The notes: generated by a model not told the origin, from the sequence alone. A stretch of 64,000 nt of DNA from Isoetes taiwanensis (GCA_021234155.1 JAJEKV010000014.1:1915029-1979028), one strand, 5' to 3'. Shown: positions 49,401 through 62,564, numbered from the stretch's first letter. A program made the numbers and translations.

Positions 49401-52400
49401 CCATCAAGGCAAAGTATGTGAAATTTGCTATGAGTATTTTAAACAATTTTTTATAAGTTCAAAATAGATTGATCACATAAAGAGTGGTGGTTTGATTTCA
49501 AGACTGTATAATGACAAATTTGATTGGATTTTAACATCAAGATTGTGTTTGTTCTTCAATTTTGGTCATGGTATAACCTTGGAGCCTATGGGGCTGCCAC
49601 CTAAGCCTTAGTGGTACTAATACCCCATCACTTTGCCCACCCTCATAAGTTGAGGTGGCATTGTTAATGGCATCGACAAGGCTTGCCATGTAGGATACCT
49701 TGTTGGGCATCTTGCAATATTGCATGTATGGCCTTGGGATATTCATGTATATATTAAATCGATCATGCACTTAAGTGCGCAACCAATGGACACACTTCCC
49801 AATCTTCTTTATCGGATGAAATGATCTTTTGCACTAGCGAATTGGTGTTTTTTAGTAGCAAAAGAACTTACACGTATTGGAATATGTAATGGAATACTTT
49901 TTAACAAATCATTTCTTCTAGAGGCGTGTCGGTTTCATTATCACGGGCCTACCTTTAGGGATGAGTTATTTCACGTGCTTGATAGTGGATTGAGACATGG
50001 TGGGAAGTTGAATCAATGGCTTCGTCCATGTATTTCACTTTACCCGTCTAAGATGTTATCTGTTGGAGGTGAAGATATTATGGGAGCATCCAACAAAGTA
50101 CAACATAAGTCCTTGGTGATGTGTGCCATGTGGAGATGTATATTTAGAGTTCCATCATGAACTAAAATACATCAATAAAAGCCAAGATAAGATTTGTATT
50201 TTTGTATTTTTGAACCTATTTTTCATTGGCGTACTTAACTACTTCTAAGTGTGACATTTTGAGCATCACTTTTAGATACATCTTTCAAATTTTCATCTTT
50301 TAGAGGTAGACTTAAAGCGCCCCTCACATTCCTTATAAAGCATTGTTTTCTCTATTGAAATCCATGAGCATAAAAGTTAATGCATTGATGATCTTTGTCA
50401 CTAAACAATTTCAATAACAAAAATAATTACAAAAGCAAATAATGTTATTTCTTACAAATATCCATATCGTTGTTGTGAAAGTTTCACATGTAGATGTTAA
50501 AATTGAGTAAAAGCGGTCTCGAGAACATTAGCGACAAAGCCAGGGCACACATTTACTAGTTGATATTAAAATCAAAAGCAACCACGCAGCCGGACACTTT
50601 AGAGCTTTTTTTGATGATTAGATTGGAGATTTGGTTTTAGGTTAGGTTAAATTTGATTTACTATTTAACACTTTTTTGTTTTCATTATTTTTTGCGGCAT
50701 CAAATAACATTTCTTTCTACTATGCAAAAACAAGGATGAGTTCTTAAAGGCTACCTAGAGGGGGCAGCTCGTTACCGCGAAAACATCCATACAATTCTAT
50801 CTCTATATTCGGACTACTTACTGTTCTAAAAGGAGTTCCAATAGCGATTTTCAAAACAAGGAGAGCAAACACCTATACGCTATCCCAGTTTGATGCTCTG
50901 CCACCCTATGCCGGATTTGCTACTTTGCTGCCCTTCCTTGTGGTGAATATGCTTCCACGTTGTTGAGAAGTTGATGCAATCGGAGACTAGCGACACTCGT
51001 GTGCTACTTTCGGGCGAGTTCCATGGCACTCAAAATCGTCCAGTTTCAAGAAACATAAAAGGGGGATGTGAAAAGAAAGAAAAGAAGTTTTTATTTGGTA
51101 AAGTTTGATTTTCCGACCGGTTGGAAGACGACTGTGGTCTTGGTGGGAATCGCTTCGGAAAAAGGGGCGACCTAGGTCGGTCTCAACTATATTAACGTTG
51201 GAAATGAGTTGTGAGTTGAACTGAAATTTGGGGTGTCTTACAAATTTTTAGATCATTGGATAGAGGCATATTATACATGATATTCCATCTCATGGTTTTG
51301 GCCCCTTGAATGCAAGTCAAGATGGGTCAAATCCATCCCATTGACTTACCCTTTAACACAAGAACCATCCCATGGTTCAATATTCATCGTATTGAATATC
51401 AGTGACATAATTCGGCGGCGATTACCACATAAATCAAATCACCATGAGCACGGGGAGTGAACCCCGACATAATTCCCCATGCTCATCCAAGCATAGCATG
51501 CATCCCATACAAAGGGATGCACCTTTATACCTAGAGCCCGAAGCCCACTAACACATCAAACAAGTTAGTGCTACCATGAAACATGAATAAAAAGTGACCT
51601 CTAGCGATCTCTAAGTAATTTTGGTTAAGTTGCCAATCATTAACAAAGCATTTCCCATAAAGCGGCATCACTACAACCATGCATTAAGCGAAACAAAACT
51701 TTACAATATGTTGGACCTCAACCAAGCCAAGGAAGTTGAGCTCCCCAGCAACAAGCGTGCTCACAAACACTACAGCAGAATCCACATGAACTTGGATCAC
51801 AACCTCAAATACAAATAACAAAACATAAACACCAAAACACATAAGAGAACTAGCTCATCGCCGGAGCCACTCTGCGCATGCCTTATGGCCGCGCATCTAA
51901 TTGGTATCTCACGAGCAGGGCAGCGCCCTTGCAAGGCTCATATGAGACCGCAATGTGTGCAGCTCGAGCTGGGACACCCAAGTGCTCCCACTCCAGCAGA
52001 TATGGCACTATCAATGAACATGTAGAGGCCACCACGGTACAGCCTAAACACCACGGTAATGCTTCAATCTATGCTTTCAGGTGCCTACCGAATGACATCA
52101 TTAACAAACTCTGGCGAGGAGAATGCTGCCTCGGGGTTAAATTTGAATACACAGCGAAATTCCGGGGATGGGATGCATATATGGCGAGATGAAATGACAC
52201 CGGGCTCAAGTATCCGCGACATTAGGGCTACCTGCTTTGTAAGAAGCATCATGTATGTCTTCGAAATTATTGTCATCCTCATCAGCAATAGAATCATTCA
52301 ATAATGCCTCACATGGGCCATTCCTTTCCACGGGCACAAAGCATCTTTGGCAAAACCAAATAAAATCATCCTCATGTCGGATGACGGCATGCAATGGCTA

Positions 52401-53637
52401 GGATTTAGCAACACTCTCCAAGCTACTCGAACCGGTGCTCATTGATATGAGGCGTGTTTAAAAGGTATGATCCAAAGAGCTAGACAAAGTAAAGCTTCCC
52501 CGGTCGAATCATTCTGGCCAAGGTATACAGCGGACTACTGAGTCAACCTACAATTGCCATGGTAATTGACAAAATGTGCAACTCAATTCAAAAGATTCTT
52601 ATTGTCAGAACAACAAGGTTCTTAATTATCACCCGGCTCCCGTCTCAAATATAGATCTTTCCCTTCTCAATAGCGGCTTCATTGACATTATGGAGGTGTG
52701 GACATAGTGGACTTGCCAACATCCTTCATGCAATACCCAATCATGCCTTCAAATCAATGAAGGCGGACTGTTCTTGAGGCCTTACTTGGTGGCTTTGTGG
52801 CATAATTGAAATCCTTCTTTATAACATCGTTCATGGCCGCAGGGCTCTTGAACCAAGCTCACGAAAATAACTGGCGGTGCACCGTGATTCACACTTGCAC
52901 CACGCATCCTGGCCCGCGGCTCAAGCCGGAACACCTTGATTGCAAAACCAACAAGGGGCATCATAAAACTTGTGGGCACATCTTGCCGAGAAAGACCGAG
53001 TCATGCTCACATCTATGGCACTCCAATCGACCAAGAAGCACTAGCGGGCGCCCTCAATATGAGGCTCTCCAAAGAGGACCCAATTTTCCAGCGAGCTCAA
53101 GAAGGGGAGCCGCGGGCCAGGCAACACCCTTCCCGTTAAATTATTTTGCTCTCTTCAAAGACATCACAACAAAAACAAGCACGAACGTGGCTTACATGTA
53201 TCCGGAAATCGGTATGACGAAGCACGGAGATGTCCTTCAAGAGATCGGCGATCCTACTTATTGTGTGGCCGAAATAAGAAAGGATAGCGGCGGCGACACA
53301 TACCAGTAGCCATGCATCTCCACCATGCCCATCTCTCGACCCGCGTGAACCTGACCGGTTCGACCAACCCGGTATGATTCGAGCCCTCAATTCCCCGTTT
53401 TGAATCGCGTACGCGCCAATTTTCTACCATATTTCCATGCAGTCGCATACCAACCATGTAAAATCTTTAAGTTATAAATATATCCTTCCTCATTTGGCCC
53501 CATAATGGTCGGAATTAGTCTATTACTATTTTGGTAGTTAGGAAGTTGCTTTGTTTTGCCTTGTTGATAGCGCAACATCGCCCAAAATGGAATCATCGTT
53601 CGAACCGTAGAACTCGGATATTACTCACATTTGTAGC
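49401..53637. other. Intergenic, no recognised gene
   Basis: No gene recognised. At 51,450-51,495 a hairpin pairs ATGAGCACGGGG with CCCCATGCTCAT around GTGAACCCC. The stretch 51,840-53,400 is less AT-rich and has open frames on both strands (for example 52,806-53,309 plus), but none shows a known domain. It may be the body of an unrecognised decayed element. Confidence 0.45.
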
Positions 53638-54505
53638 TTCTAGTTCAAGAGATAATATGGCTAGAAAAGTTTTGACAAACATAGACAAAATCAAATTAGG
53701 CCCAGCAAGTGGGCACCCATCAATTTCAATGTCTAACTAAGAGAATAAAGAATATGCTTGGAATCAAATTTTGGCGAAGTAAACATATCAAATTGGCGGG
53801 CAAATCCACTACAAAAATGTTTATGTCAGCGTCTATACGATATCGGGCGTCATTTGCTTGTCGATGAGCGTCGACTAAGATAAGCGGCGCGTAATAGCGG
53901 CGTCTTGCGTCGTTTCACGTCGAACGAGCGTCATTATTCCGTCGCAATCAGCGAAAGCGTCATTAACGGCGGCAATCATTCGTCGGCGATATAACCGTAC
54001 GCGGGGCGCGCGGCCAGAGCGCGAGCGGAGGAAGCGTTCTGTGCCAACTTGGCCAATGATGTAAAGCCCAATTTGCATCGTTCGTTCAGCAGCGCAAAGC
54101 ATCGGCCTCGGTACGCCACGTTCTGCCAGCCTCCTTAGCCTGCATCGCCCGGCCTGCCGCGGGCGATCGTGGCTTAGCGTCGTTCAGCGTCGTTGGCCAC
54201 GTGGCCGGGCCAGGCGGGCCGGCTTGTTGGCGTGGGGGTGCTTTGCCCGGCCACGCGCTGGCGATGTGTGACCGCGTCGGCGCAAATGGAATGAACAACG
54301 TCAAAAAGCGCATTAGCTGTCAATTTCAATGCCTAGTCTAAGAAGAATAGAAAATATCCCAGAATCAAGTTTTGGCATAGGTAAACCATCCGGGTGGGCA
54401 GGAAAATTTGGCGCTGCCCAATTCGATGTCTAGTCTAAGAAAATATACACGGAATCAAGTTTTGGCGAGGAAGGCCGGACATCATATTAGTGGTAAGAGT
54501 CACGA
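53638..54505 (+). repeat. ~95-bp tandem repeat array split by a CpG-rich insert
   Basis: Units with TCTAGTCTAAGA, AGAATA and GGAATCAAGTTTTGGC cores start at about 53,638, 53,720, 54,318 and 54,415. The second and third are separated by the 510-bp CpG-rich block, so the block was inserted into an existing array. Confidence 0.7.
53807..54317. mobile_element. CpG-rich insert with CACTA-like end
   Basis: It begins CACTACAAAAATG, matching the terminal inverted repeat of plant CACTA (En/Spm) transposons. It is followed by repeated GCGTC/CGTCG pentamers over about 150 bp, like CACTA subterminal transposase-binding repeats. It interrupts the ~95-bp array. A matching right terminus and a 3-bp target duplication are not visible, and no transposase is encoded, so it would be a truncated non-autonomous copy. 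Confidence 0.45.
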
Positions 54506-54635
54506 CATCAAATTAGCCTTTACCCAATTTGATTATTTACATATAATAAAAAGAAAAACAAGAAAAAATAATGAGGATTATAATTTAAAATGAAAAAAAA
54601 GATGTTTTCAAAGTTCTCTCCTTGCCTCCTCATTG

Positions 54636-55560
54636 AAAGGAAGGAAGGAAGGAAGGAAGCTTTATTTAACGTCCATGACCAAAGCGGCCTATGAGCGGTA
54701 CATGCAATACAATACAATGTGTCCCTACAATGCAAATTCTACTGCCACAATATGTCCCTACTCTTTGGGACCAAAAAAATCCATGTGAGGAAAACCACGG
54801 TAGTAGGCTCTCGGATCCCGGTCTGCATGGGAGATACTCGGCGGTGCGTGGGCTTACCAAAATTTAGGGCCGCAGACATGCAACTATTGGCGATGCTAAC
54901 TTGGCCCGATCAGCTGATTGTCACCGGAGCATCTAAGATCAGCATGTGCTGCTTTCGGATGTAGTATATCCCGACACTCGCAAAGCATGGTGCTCGTCCT
55001 CTCTTTTGCCGCATAGGATATTGGCATATTCTCTCAGCGCAGGGTATTCTTTAGCGGCTCCATCCATTACTCCAGTGACCTATTTCAATTATAAGATGAT
55101 GGGACCCGTCGTCCTCCACGGAGGCCCGCGGCTCTCTTTCTTCATGAATATATGTGCTTTTAAGTATTGGTGTGGACCATGTTTTGGCGGTGGATTAACT
55201 TTTGCGCATGCGGTGGTGCTACATTTTGGAAGCCGCCCAAGGTGGATGCATCCCATAGAATGGTAGCAAAGCTCATTCAGTGTGCATCATGCCAGCATGG
55301 GCGCAGCGACGTCTGCGGTTGTCTGCCAGGCACGTTGAACCACTCCTTCTGATTACTCACCGCCATACTCTTTGGGAGTCGTTGTAGCCCTTGTGCGTGC
55401 AGCGAAACCCACAGGGGAGACATTTGTGCGTCGCTATTGACCTTTTGGAAGGCGCCCCTCCCCATTTGATTGTTGGTGAGGTAGAATGTATCCTCTTCCT
55501 GAGGCCCTTTTGGATTGGCTTGTAGAAACCTTTGCCCTTTTAGTAGCAACAATGCTACTA
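54636..55560 (-). mobile_element. LINE 3' fragment, second family, (TTCC)n tail
   Basis: On the minus strand the sequence CTCATAGGCCGCTTTGG, TCATGGACGTTAAAT is followed by (TTCC)n, written GGAA repeats at about 54,639-54,659. This matches the plus-strand copy ending at 59,388. Upstream on the minus strand, to about 55,550, degenerate coding-like frames are present but no strong motif. The 5' limit is a guess. Confidence 0.5.
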
Positions 55561-56240
55561 AAAAAGTGAACCTTGCCTAAAGCAAGCATGAATGAGCAAG
55601 CCTAAAGAAAAATAAGGGAGAGCAATGTTTGATTTGGACGTGTAAAGCATCACGAGAGAAGGGTGATAAGAAACAAAGCGATGGAGTGTTTGATGTGGGC
55701 ATATAAAGCATGTTTAATGTGGGTGTATAAATAACAAACATGCATTAGATAGATAGTATTTTTTCGTCATAGAGAACACATAATAAACAAAGGATTTACG
55801 CTCACCTTTATCAATCTTGGACATGCAAAAACACTTCAAAAAGGCCCAAGAGAAGGAGGAAGAAAGAACAACAACCTTATACTTCTCAAATGAGGTCCTA
55901 ATACTTGAAAAAAGCACAACAATGTTGCATATATGCATGGAGCCCAAAAAAGAACTATTATCTTCGCTAGTATCATATAATCCCAAAACCACCTGATATA
56001 TGTGGTTTTTTACACTAATTTGCGATAGAAAGGGAAACCATATGCAAGCCGAAGTGATTTTACAACCCATGGTACTTTAATATCACGTTTTAATCATGAT
56101 TATATGTGATATAGTGGTTTATTAAACTAGTTGGATTTTTTGTGCATACAATAGTGGTTTATTAATACTAGTTATTAAGTACATTTCATTGAATCATATG
56201 GCAATCCAATCTAAATTAGCTCCATGTGATGGTATTACAA
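55561..56240. other. Intergenic, no recognised gene
   Basis: AT-rich; the minus-strand open frame at 55,714-56,070 has no family features. Confidence 0.45.
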
Positions 56241-56242
56241 AT

Positions 56243-56330
56243 GGCCAATCTTGAACCTGCGATCTCTGGTGTGGCGATTTAATGTCCTACTGCACTGGAC
56301 CATGCACTCATGCACCAAAGTGCAACGACT
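56243..56330 (-). mobile_element. tRNA-related SINE-like head
   Basis: On the minus strand, TGGTCCAGTGCAG (A-box-like, in a GTCC...GGAC D-stem) is followed about 33 bases later by GCAGGTTCAAGATTGG (B-box-like). This is the Pol III internal promoter layout of tRNA-derived SINEs. The anticodon arm does not fold well, so a functional tRNA is unlikely. The SINE 3' end was not located. Confidence 0.45.
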
Positions 56331-58000
56331 TGTTAACATCATCCATGACAATTGGATTTTGACAAGCCAATGCTAAACTTTTATTGGCTAAGTTGTATGT
56401 AATGTAATATTATCATTACCCGCCCGGACCTTGAAGGTCATGGAGCGACAAATATACAATAATTTTCACATCTTGACTAGTGAGCGGTGCGATCTCTACA
56501 CTCTAAAATAGTGACCAAGCATCATAGGATCCTTATCAAGTTGTGATAGAAAATCATTACTTTGTATACAAAACTTGTTTCTAATCTCTTCATATCTTTG
56601 AGCGATTAAGAGAACACATGGGCTTCTTCCTTCAACCTCGGCATCCCAAGGCTTTACTTTGCCTCGACATCTAGGGCGCCGGCGCCCGAGCAAGCGGAGG
56701 AGCGTGAACCACGGTTCTTGCCACCAGTCTTTGTTCCCGGGCCCGGCGGGATCCAAATCCGGTCCACCCGCATAGTATCCCACCCGCTCTCGCCTTTGGT
56801 TTTGATCCAACAAGGATTTGCATCAGTCGGTTCTTGCATTCCTCCGGTATGGCAAACATCCCTCGACCCTGGTTTGGCGGCAATTTTAGCTCTTGGATCA
56901 ACGGTCCGGCTCCTTTCCGGCCATGACCCTCTGATCGGGCCGGGCCTATGGGTCAATTCCACCGATTAGTTAGGTTAGGTTAAATAGGGCAAATAATAAA
57001 AAACTTTCACACACTAGCACTTAAGTTAATACTAGTTAAGTTAGGATTTGGTTAAATTTTAACTGCGGGTTAACTTAACCAAATCACTTTCTTCTTGATA
57101 ATAATTAAGTTAAGTTAAGTTAAAACTTAATCGGACCCCTTATTTTAAACTAGAAGTTAAGTGACCTAGGAGAGGTACACTTAACTCGGTTAAACAACAA
57201 CCTAAGCATTGCTAAGTGAGAAAATGTATAGCAATCTAGTTAGGTTATTTATTTTTTTATGAGATATGGTATAGTCCTTATTGTCTTTTGAACATCTAGA
57301 GTAGCTTCATGGTTCAAAAGTTGTTTAGATTGCTTGCCCCACTTAAGGGACAATTCATTAAAAATCAATTGAATTGAGGATTAGTTTTGGCATCTTGGAG
57401 CATATTTTGGTATATCCCGAATATCTATCTAACGGCTAGACTTTTGTGGTTCTTTTTTTTGTAGTGAAAACACTTTTAGATTTTAGTGTGCACCTACAAT
57501 TTTTCCCCTTCCATTGCAGAGAGAAATGTGACACCTACCATAAATAATTGGACATCCAATTGAGGTTCAAACATAGAGAGAAATACTGAGAGTGAAAAAA
57601 ATAGAGACGTAGAAAGAATATAGAAAATATAGAAAGAAAAAGAGATAGAAAATAAAACCATCTATCTTTTCGGATTGTTGGTTCAAAACTAGAGAAGTAT
57701 TTTGAATATCTTTAACTTAGTGGCATTAACTAAAGTGAAAATGAAAATAGTTATCTCTAACCTAACAAAAGCCTCTTAACTACTAGTGTGAAATAATCTA
57801 ATACATTGTAAATGTTAGGGTTAGAAGTTGATTTTAATGAATTTAACTTGAGCGATACCTAACAAGTCTAGTGGGAATCTATGTCTTAGTAATTCGATTA
57901 AGATAGCCTTAACTTATCGACCTTAATGGAAAAGCATAATCTCTTTTTCGTTATAGTTAGGGATATAACCTAGCAAACTAAAACTAAACTTAATGGCGAG
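56331..58000. other. Intergenic, no recognised gene
   Basis: The stretch 56,600-56,970 is GC-richer with overlapping open frames on both strands and no domain. The stretch 56,960-57,200 is dense in TTAAG and TTAGG motifs. TTTTTTTTGTAGTG at 57,453-57,466 resembles a CACTA right end but has no partner. Confidence 0.45.
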
Positions 58001-59388
58001 GGGAAATGGCCCTATATCTCTTTGCGTTAGATGGTAATGGCCGGGCAAAGACCTTGCACACCGCCTGTAATTTCATATATCTTAGGTTTCGACCAGCGAT
58101 TCCGTCGACCGCTAATTTCTAGCCCCTCTTCAATCCTCCTTGCCTTGGTGCGCCCCCCTACCTCGGTCTAGCTATTTGTAACTCCTTCTTTTGGCCTCAC
58201 CCGACCAGGTTCTGTTCATTCATAGAACATCAAAATGACCCACTACAATCAAACGTATGGCGGAGAGACCCACAAGGCAAAGAACCTTATTAGGGTGTCC
58301 GTGGTCATGCGGTAAGCCCTATGACCCCACCGATAGAGCCACCTGATCTCCGGGCAGCCCCTTCCTTTGGGCCCCAAAGATCTAGACTTGGCACAATCAC
58401 TCCCAATATATCCTCAAATTGCATCCTTGAACGAATAACCGCTTGGATCCATTGTATGCCCCGGACACATTTGGTCAAGCCGCACGTCCAATCTACCGTC
58501 ACTCTCACGAGACATCTCTCAATTACCCTTAGAAATTTTAGGTACGGATATCTTTAAAGATGCGGTCGTTGAGGAAACCACGGTAATGTTTCACGGTGTC
58601 TATGGAACACCGGCGCGACCATGTACATGCCATGCTCGGGAAGATGTTCACGATTACCTAGGCCCTACGGCGGCCAGGCACATGATTGTTTGCCCACTGA
58701 GCAAGCGGGGTCCCGTTCGGAGCCGAGTAGGAGCCCACAGAACACCGCTTCGCCCTGAACCTACGCATTGTAGGTCTGGAAGAAGCAGTGACACTCCGAC
58801 TATAGTTGAGGTGGACCAATTTTCACTCAGGTAATGCATACAGGCAGATGGCGTCCTCACTTTGCATGGGGTTGGAGCAGCGACCCAGACCGACCCCGGA
58901 GCACTTGCTGGTCGTTGTCATATTTGTCACATCCTCCGACATGGCAATCACTTGAAAAGGCTGCTTTCTCTGTCGGGGAAGACCTTACCCATACTGACTC
59001 TGCCCGGTGAAAGAAAGGAAGAATTATAAAATTCCTTGGCTTCATTTACTGCTTAATTAAATTTTAATGCGGTACATGGGAGAGCAGGGCTATCATCGAG
59101 ATCATTGGCGATTGATCCATGGGCCGATTTTTGTATAACTCTGTGCTTCTAAGCCTCCATTTTGGTGTGGTTTTGGTTGATTTCACCCTCTCATTTTATT
59201 TAGTTACGGTGTTGTGGGGCATAGCCCCGAGTTTTGTCTGGGCTTATGCACCTTGTTTGTTTTGGTATTTGAGGCTTGTTAGGGGGCATAGCTCCCGGTG
59301 CCACTAGATGTCTTAACCGTCTCATAGGCCGAATTTGGCCTCCGTAAGCGTTAAAATTTTCCTTCCTTCCTTCCTTCCTTCCTTCAAC
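58001..59388 (+). mobile_element. LINE 3' fragment, second family, (TTCC)n tail
   Basis: The supported part is about 59,290-59,388: CTCATAGGCCGAATTTGGCC, TCCGTAAGCGTTAAAATT and seven TTCC repeats, as in the minus-strand copy at 54.6 kb. Broken coding-like frames extend upstream to about 58,260, but the family match there is weak and the left limit is uncertain. Confidence 0.5.
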
Positions 59389-59479
59389 CAACCACATCAC
59401 ATACCATGCAATATCTCTCTTCTTTTGGAATATTGGACCATCTGCATGTTTCCAACATGCACCCTATGAGAGGTTGTCA

Positions 59480-61560
59480 TGTTATTTTGCTACATATTCT
59501 AAACAAGGTGCATCTTGGACTCCCACAGTCGTCGGATTCATCGATCCTATGACCCATCATATGTTGGACCTCTGGGCACCTCGTTTCCTTATAGTCATAT
59601 GATTGGAGGCGCCTATGATTTTGAAATATGAAATACGATTTCGCTTAAGGTTTTGAGGAATGTCAGAACCTCTATCTGACTTTTGAGAGATTTTAAAATA
59701 TGAAATAATGAGGGGTTTGAACCTCTCACGAAGATAACTCAATGTTCTAATAAGACTACTTTAACCAATGTACCCATTGAGCTAATGTGATTATTTTTAT
59801 CTTGAATCTATGTTTTTTCTTTTTATAGCGACCTATTCAATTGTTTTAGGGATATATAATCTATGGTTTTGAAATTGTTATTTTTACATCCATATCAAAT
59901 ACCCCCTGGAACCCCATTATTTTGCTACATATTCTAAGCGAGGTGCACCTTGGACTCCCATAGTCGCCGAGTCATCGATCCTCGACTCATGCACCTGGAC
60001 TCCTACGATCGTCTGGAGTCATCGATCCCCTCACGACTTTCGAGATCATATGTTGGAGCCTCACAGGCACCCTCGTTTTGCTTATGGTCATTTATGATTG
60101 GAAGCCTATCATTTGAAATATGAAATAATGATTTCACCTAAGGTTTTTGAGGGAATATCGAACCTCTATCGGCTTTGCCTAAGATTTTAGAATATGAAAT
60201 AACGGGGTTTGAACCTCTACCAAGATAACTCAATGTTCTAATAAGACTACTTTAACCAATGTACCCAAAGGAGCTAATGTGATTATTTTTTATCTTGAAT
60301 CTATGTTTTTTTTTAGCGACCTATTCAAATGTTTTAGGGATATATAGCCTATGGTTTGAGAATTATTTTTTACATCAATCCCGAACCCCATTATTTTGAT
60401 ACATATTCTAAGCGAGGTGCACTTGGACTCCCCACGATCGAAATCAGTTCATGATCCCTCGACTCGGATCGTATGTTAGGAGCCTCTGGGCACCTCTCGT
60501 TTTGCTTATGGTCATTTATGATTGGGCGCTTATCATTTGGAAATATGAAATCGATTTCACCTAAGGTTTTTGAGGGAATATCGAACCTCTATCACGGCTT
60601 TGCCTAAGATTTTAGAATATAAAAATCGGAGTTGAACCTCTACCAAGATAACTAAATGTTTTAATAAAACTACTTTAACCAATGTACCCGTAGGAGCTAA
60701 TGTGATTATTTTTTATCTTGAATCTATGTTTTTTTTTTATAACAACCTATTCAATTATTTTAGGGATATATAGTCTATGGTTTAAGGAATTGTTATTTTT
60801 ACATCCAATGCCCCTGAACCCCGTTATTTTGCTACATATTAACGAGGTGCACCTTGGACTCCCCACGTCAAGATTCATCGATCCTCATTTCGGATCGTAT
60901 GTTGGAGCCTCTGGGCACCTCTCGTTTTGCTTATGGTCATTTATGATTGGAGCCTATGATTTTGAAATATGAAATACAATTTCACCTAAGGTTTTGAGGG
61001 AACATCGAACCTCTATCACGGCTTTGCCTAAGATTTTAGAATATGAAATCACGGAGTTGAACCTCTACCAAGATAATGAATGTTCTAATAAGACTACTTT
61101 AACCAATGTACTAGGTGAGCTAATATGATTTTTTTTATCTTGAATCTATGTTTTTTATAACGCCTGTTTCAATTATTTTAGGGATATATAGTCTATGGTT
61201 TGAGGTTTGTTATTTTACATCCAATGCCCCCTAACCCCCGTTATTTTGCTACATATTCTAAACAAAGGTGCACCTTGGACTCCCACGATCCTCCCTGAGT
61301 CATCGATCCTACGACTCGAGATCATATTGGAGCCTCTGGGCACCTCTGCGTTTTGCTTATGGTCATTTATGATTGGAAAATTTTGATTTTGAAATAGGTT
61401 TTAAGGAATATCGAACTTCTATCCTTTTTTTTAAATTTTAGAATATGAAATGGGTTGAACCTCTACCAAAAATAACTCAATGTTCTAATAAGACTACTTT
61501 AACCAATGTACCCAGGTGAGCTAATGTGATTATTTTTTTATCTTGAATCTACATATTTTT
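59480..61560 (+). repeat. Satellite array, ~435-bp unit, about 4.7 copies
   Basis: Units begin at TTATTTTGCTACATATTCTA near 59,481, 59,916, 60,390, 60,823 and 61,240 (lengths about 435, 474, 433, 417 and a 320-bp partial). Each runs through GGTGCACCTTGGACTCCC, TTATGGTCATTTATGATTGG, TTTGAAATATGAAAT, GAACCTCTACCAAGATAAC and TTATCTTGAATCTATGTTTT. Differences are mostly small deletions around CG-containing stretches. On the minus strand each unit has tRNA-like A and B boxes. Confidence 0.9.
60204..60280 (-). promoter_or_regulatory. tRNA-like Pol III A and B boxes in a satellite unit
   Basis: Reading the minus strand: TTAGCTC, then ACATTGGTTAAAGTAG (like a tRNA D arm with a loop insertion), and about 35 bases later GGTAGAGGTTCAAACCCC (a good B box). 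Equivalent positions exist in each other unit and in the inverted copy at 38.88-38.95 kb, where the B box is GGTTCGAGATC. The satellite therefore appears to include a tRNA-derived SINE head. Activity is unknown. Confidence 0.5.
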
Positions 61561-62560
61561 AAGCACGTTGGACACTTTGAAGCAATTCTAGAGTGTCCAC
61601 GTTGCAGACAGCTAGGATTTTTGTGCAGATGTGAGCATTACAATCGTTGGATTTGATCTACGATCAGCAAAATTCCTGGAAATTCCACCGGTGCTTGGGA
61701 AGTTATGCCTGCGGGGGAGAATGCTTGCTCGTGTTCCGGACACTCTCTTGGGCTGTTTATTTTCGTTTAAGTCGAATAGGCCCAAAACAGAGCACAGAGC
61801 ACGAGTTTTTTGCAAAAAGGGAGCGGCTAGGGCAAAAATCCGGCTTTCTTTGTATGGTTCCGACTCTTCTTCCTCTGCAATCAGTTCGGTTCCTTCCAAA
61901 CCTAGCTATGGCATGGCCAAATCGGCTTGTCTTTTAATCTTCTGTGTTTTGTTTTGTTTCCAGGTTAAAAATTTCAATGGTTTTAGTTTCTGACAGAAGG
62001 AAGAACTAGGCAAAGGTTGGCCGGATTTAGAACAGAGCAAGCTTCAGATGATGGGCTCTGGTAGAAAATAGACCCAGCCCGACTATAGCAAAAGGATTCC
62101 GACCCAGGAGAATCGAATCCCTTCCCTTTCCTTAGATCTGATATTTTTTGCAGGTTAAGCTTCAAGGAGACTAAATTTCATACAGGCTGAAGGCCCATTC
62201 TTGCTCCTCGCTTAGATTTCGGGTTACTCTCAGCCTTCTCATACAGGTTTAGCCAAGAACAGATAATATATTGCATTTTGTGATGGATTTGGGAAGGATG
62301 CAAGACGGTTTGGTTTACATGCAATTAGTTAGATCAGACTGGCAAAATGCTGACATACTCAGCAGGTAATTGCAATCATTACGGTTTCTATACATTCTGT
62401 TAGGCAGAAAGTATTTGACCAAGGAATGAGGCCATCCCATGGTTATGGGAGAAACATGCGTGTGTTCAAGAAACAGATTCAGAGGTTATTCAGAATCAAG
62501 AAACGTAAAGTTTTGCTTCAAAGGCTGCAAAAATAGTTTCCATTAGATTAGGGAAAATAA
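61561..62560. other. Upstream flank of the GAE remnant, no recognised gene
   Basis: Mixed-composition DNA, less AT-rich than the satellite. Several acceptor-like tracts (TTTGTTTCCAG at about 61,960, ATTTTTTGCAG at about 62,150, CTCATACAG at about 62,245) could be relics of a spliced 5' leader. The N-terminal membrane-anchor region expected of the epimerase is not recognisable. Confidence 0.45.
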
Positions 62561-62564
62561 TCTG

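Noticed and set aside
52806-53309. 167-codon plus-strand open frame
   Set aside because: Overlapping open frames on the other strand and no domain; probably part of decayed intergenic DNA.
56955-57130. TTAGG/TTAAG-rich stretch as telomere-like DNA
   Set aside because: The motifs are irregular and interspersed, and plants normally use TTTAGGG; simple AT-rich bias is enough.
57453-57466. TTTTTTTTGTAGTG as the right end of the CACTA-like element at 53,807
   Set aside because: Beyond the first dozen bases the termini do not match and the flanking triplets differ.
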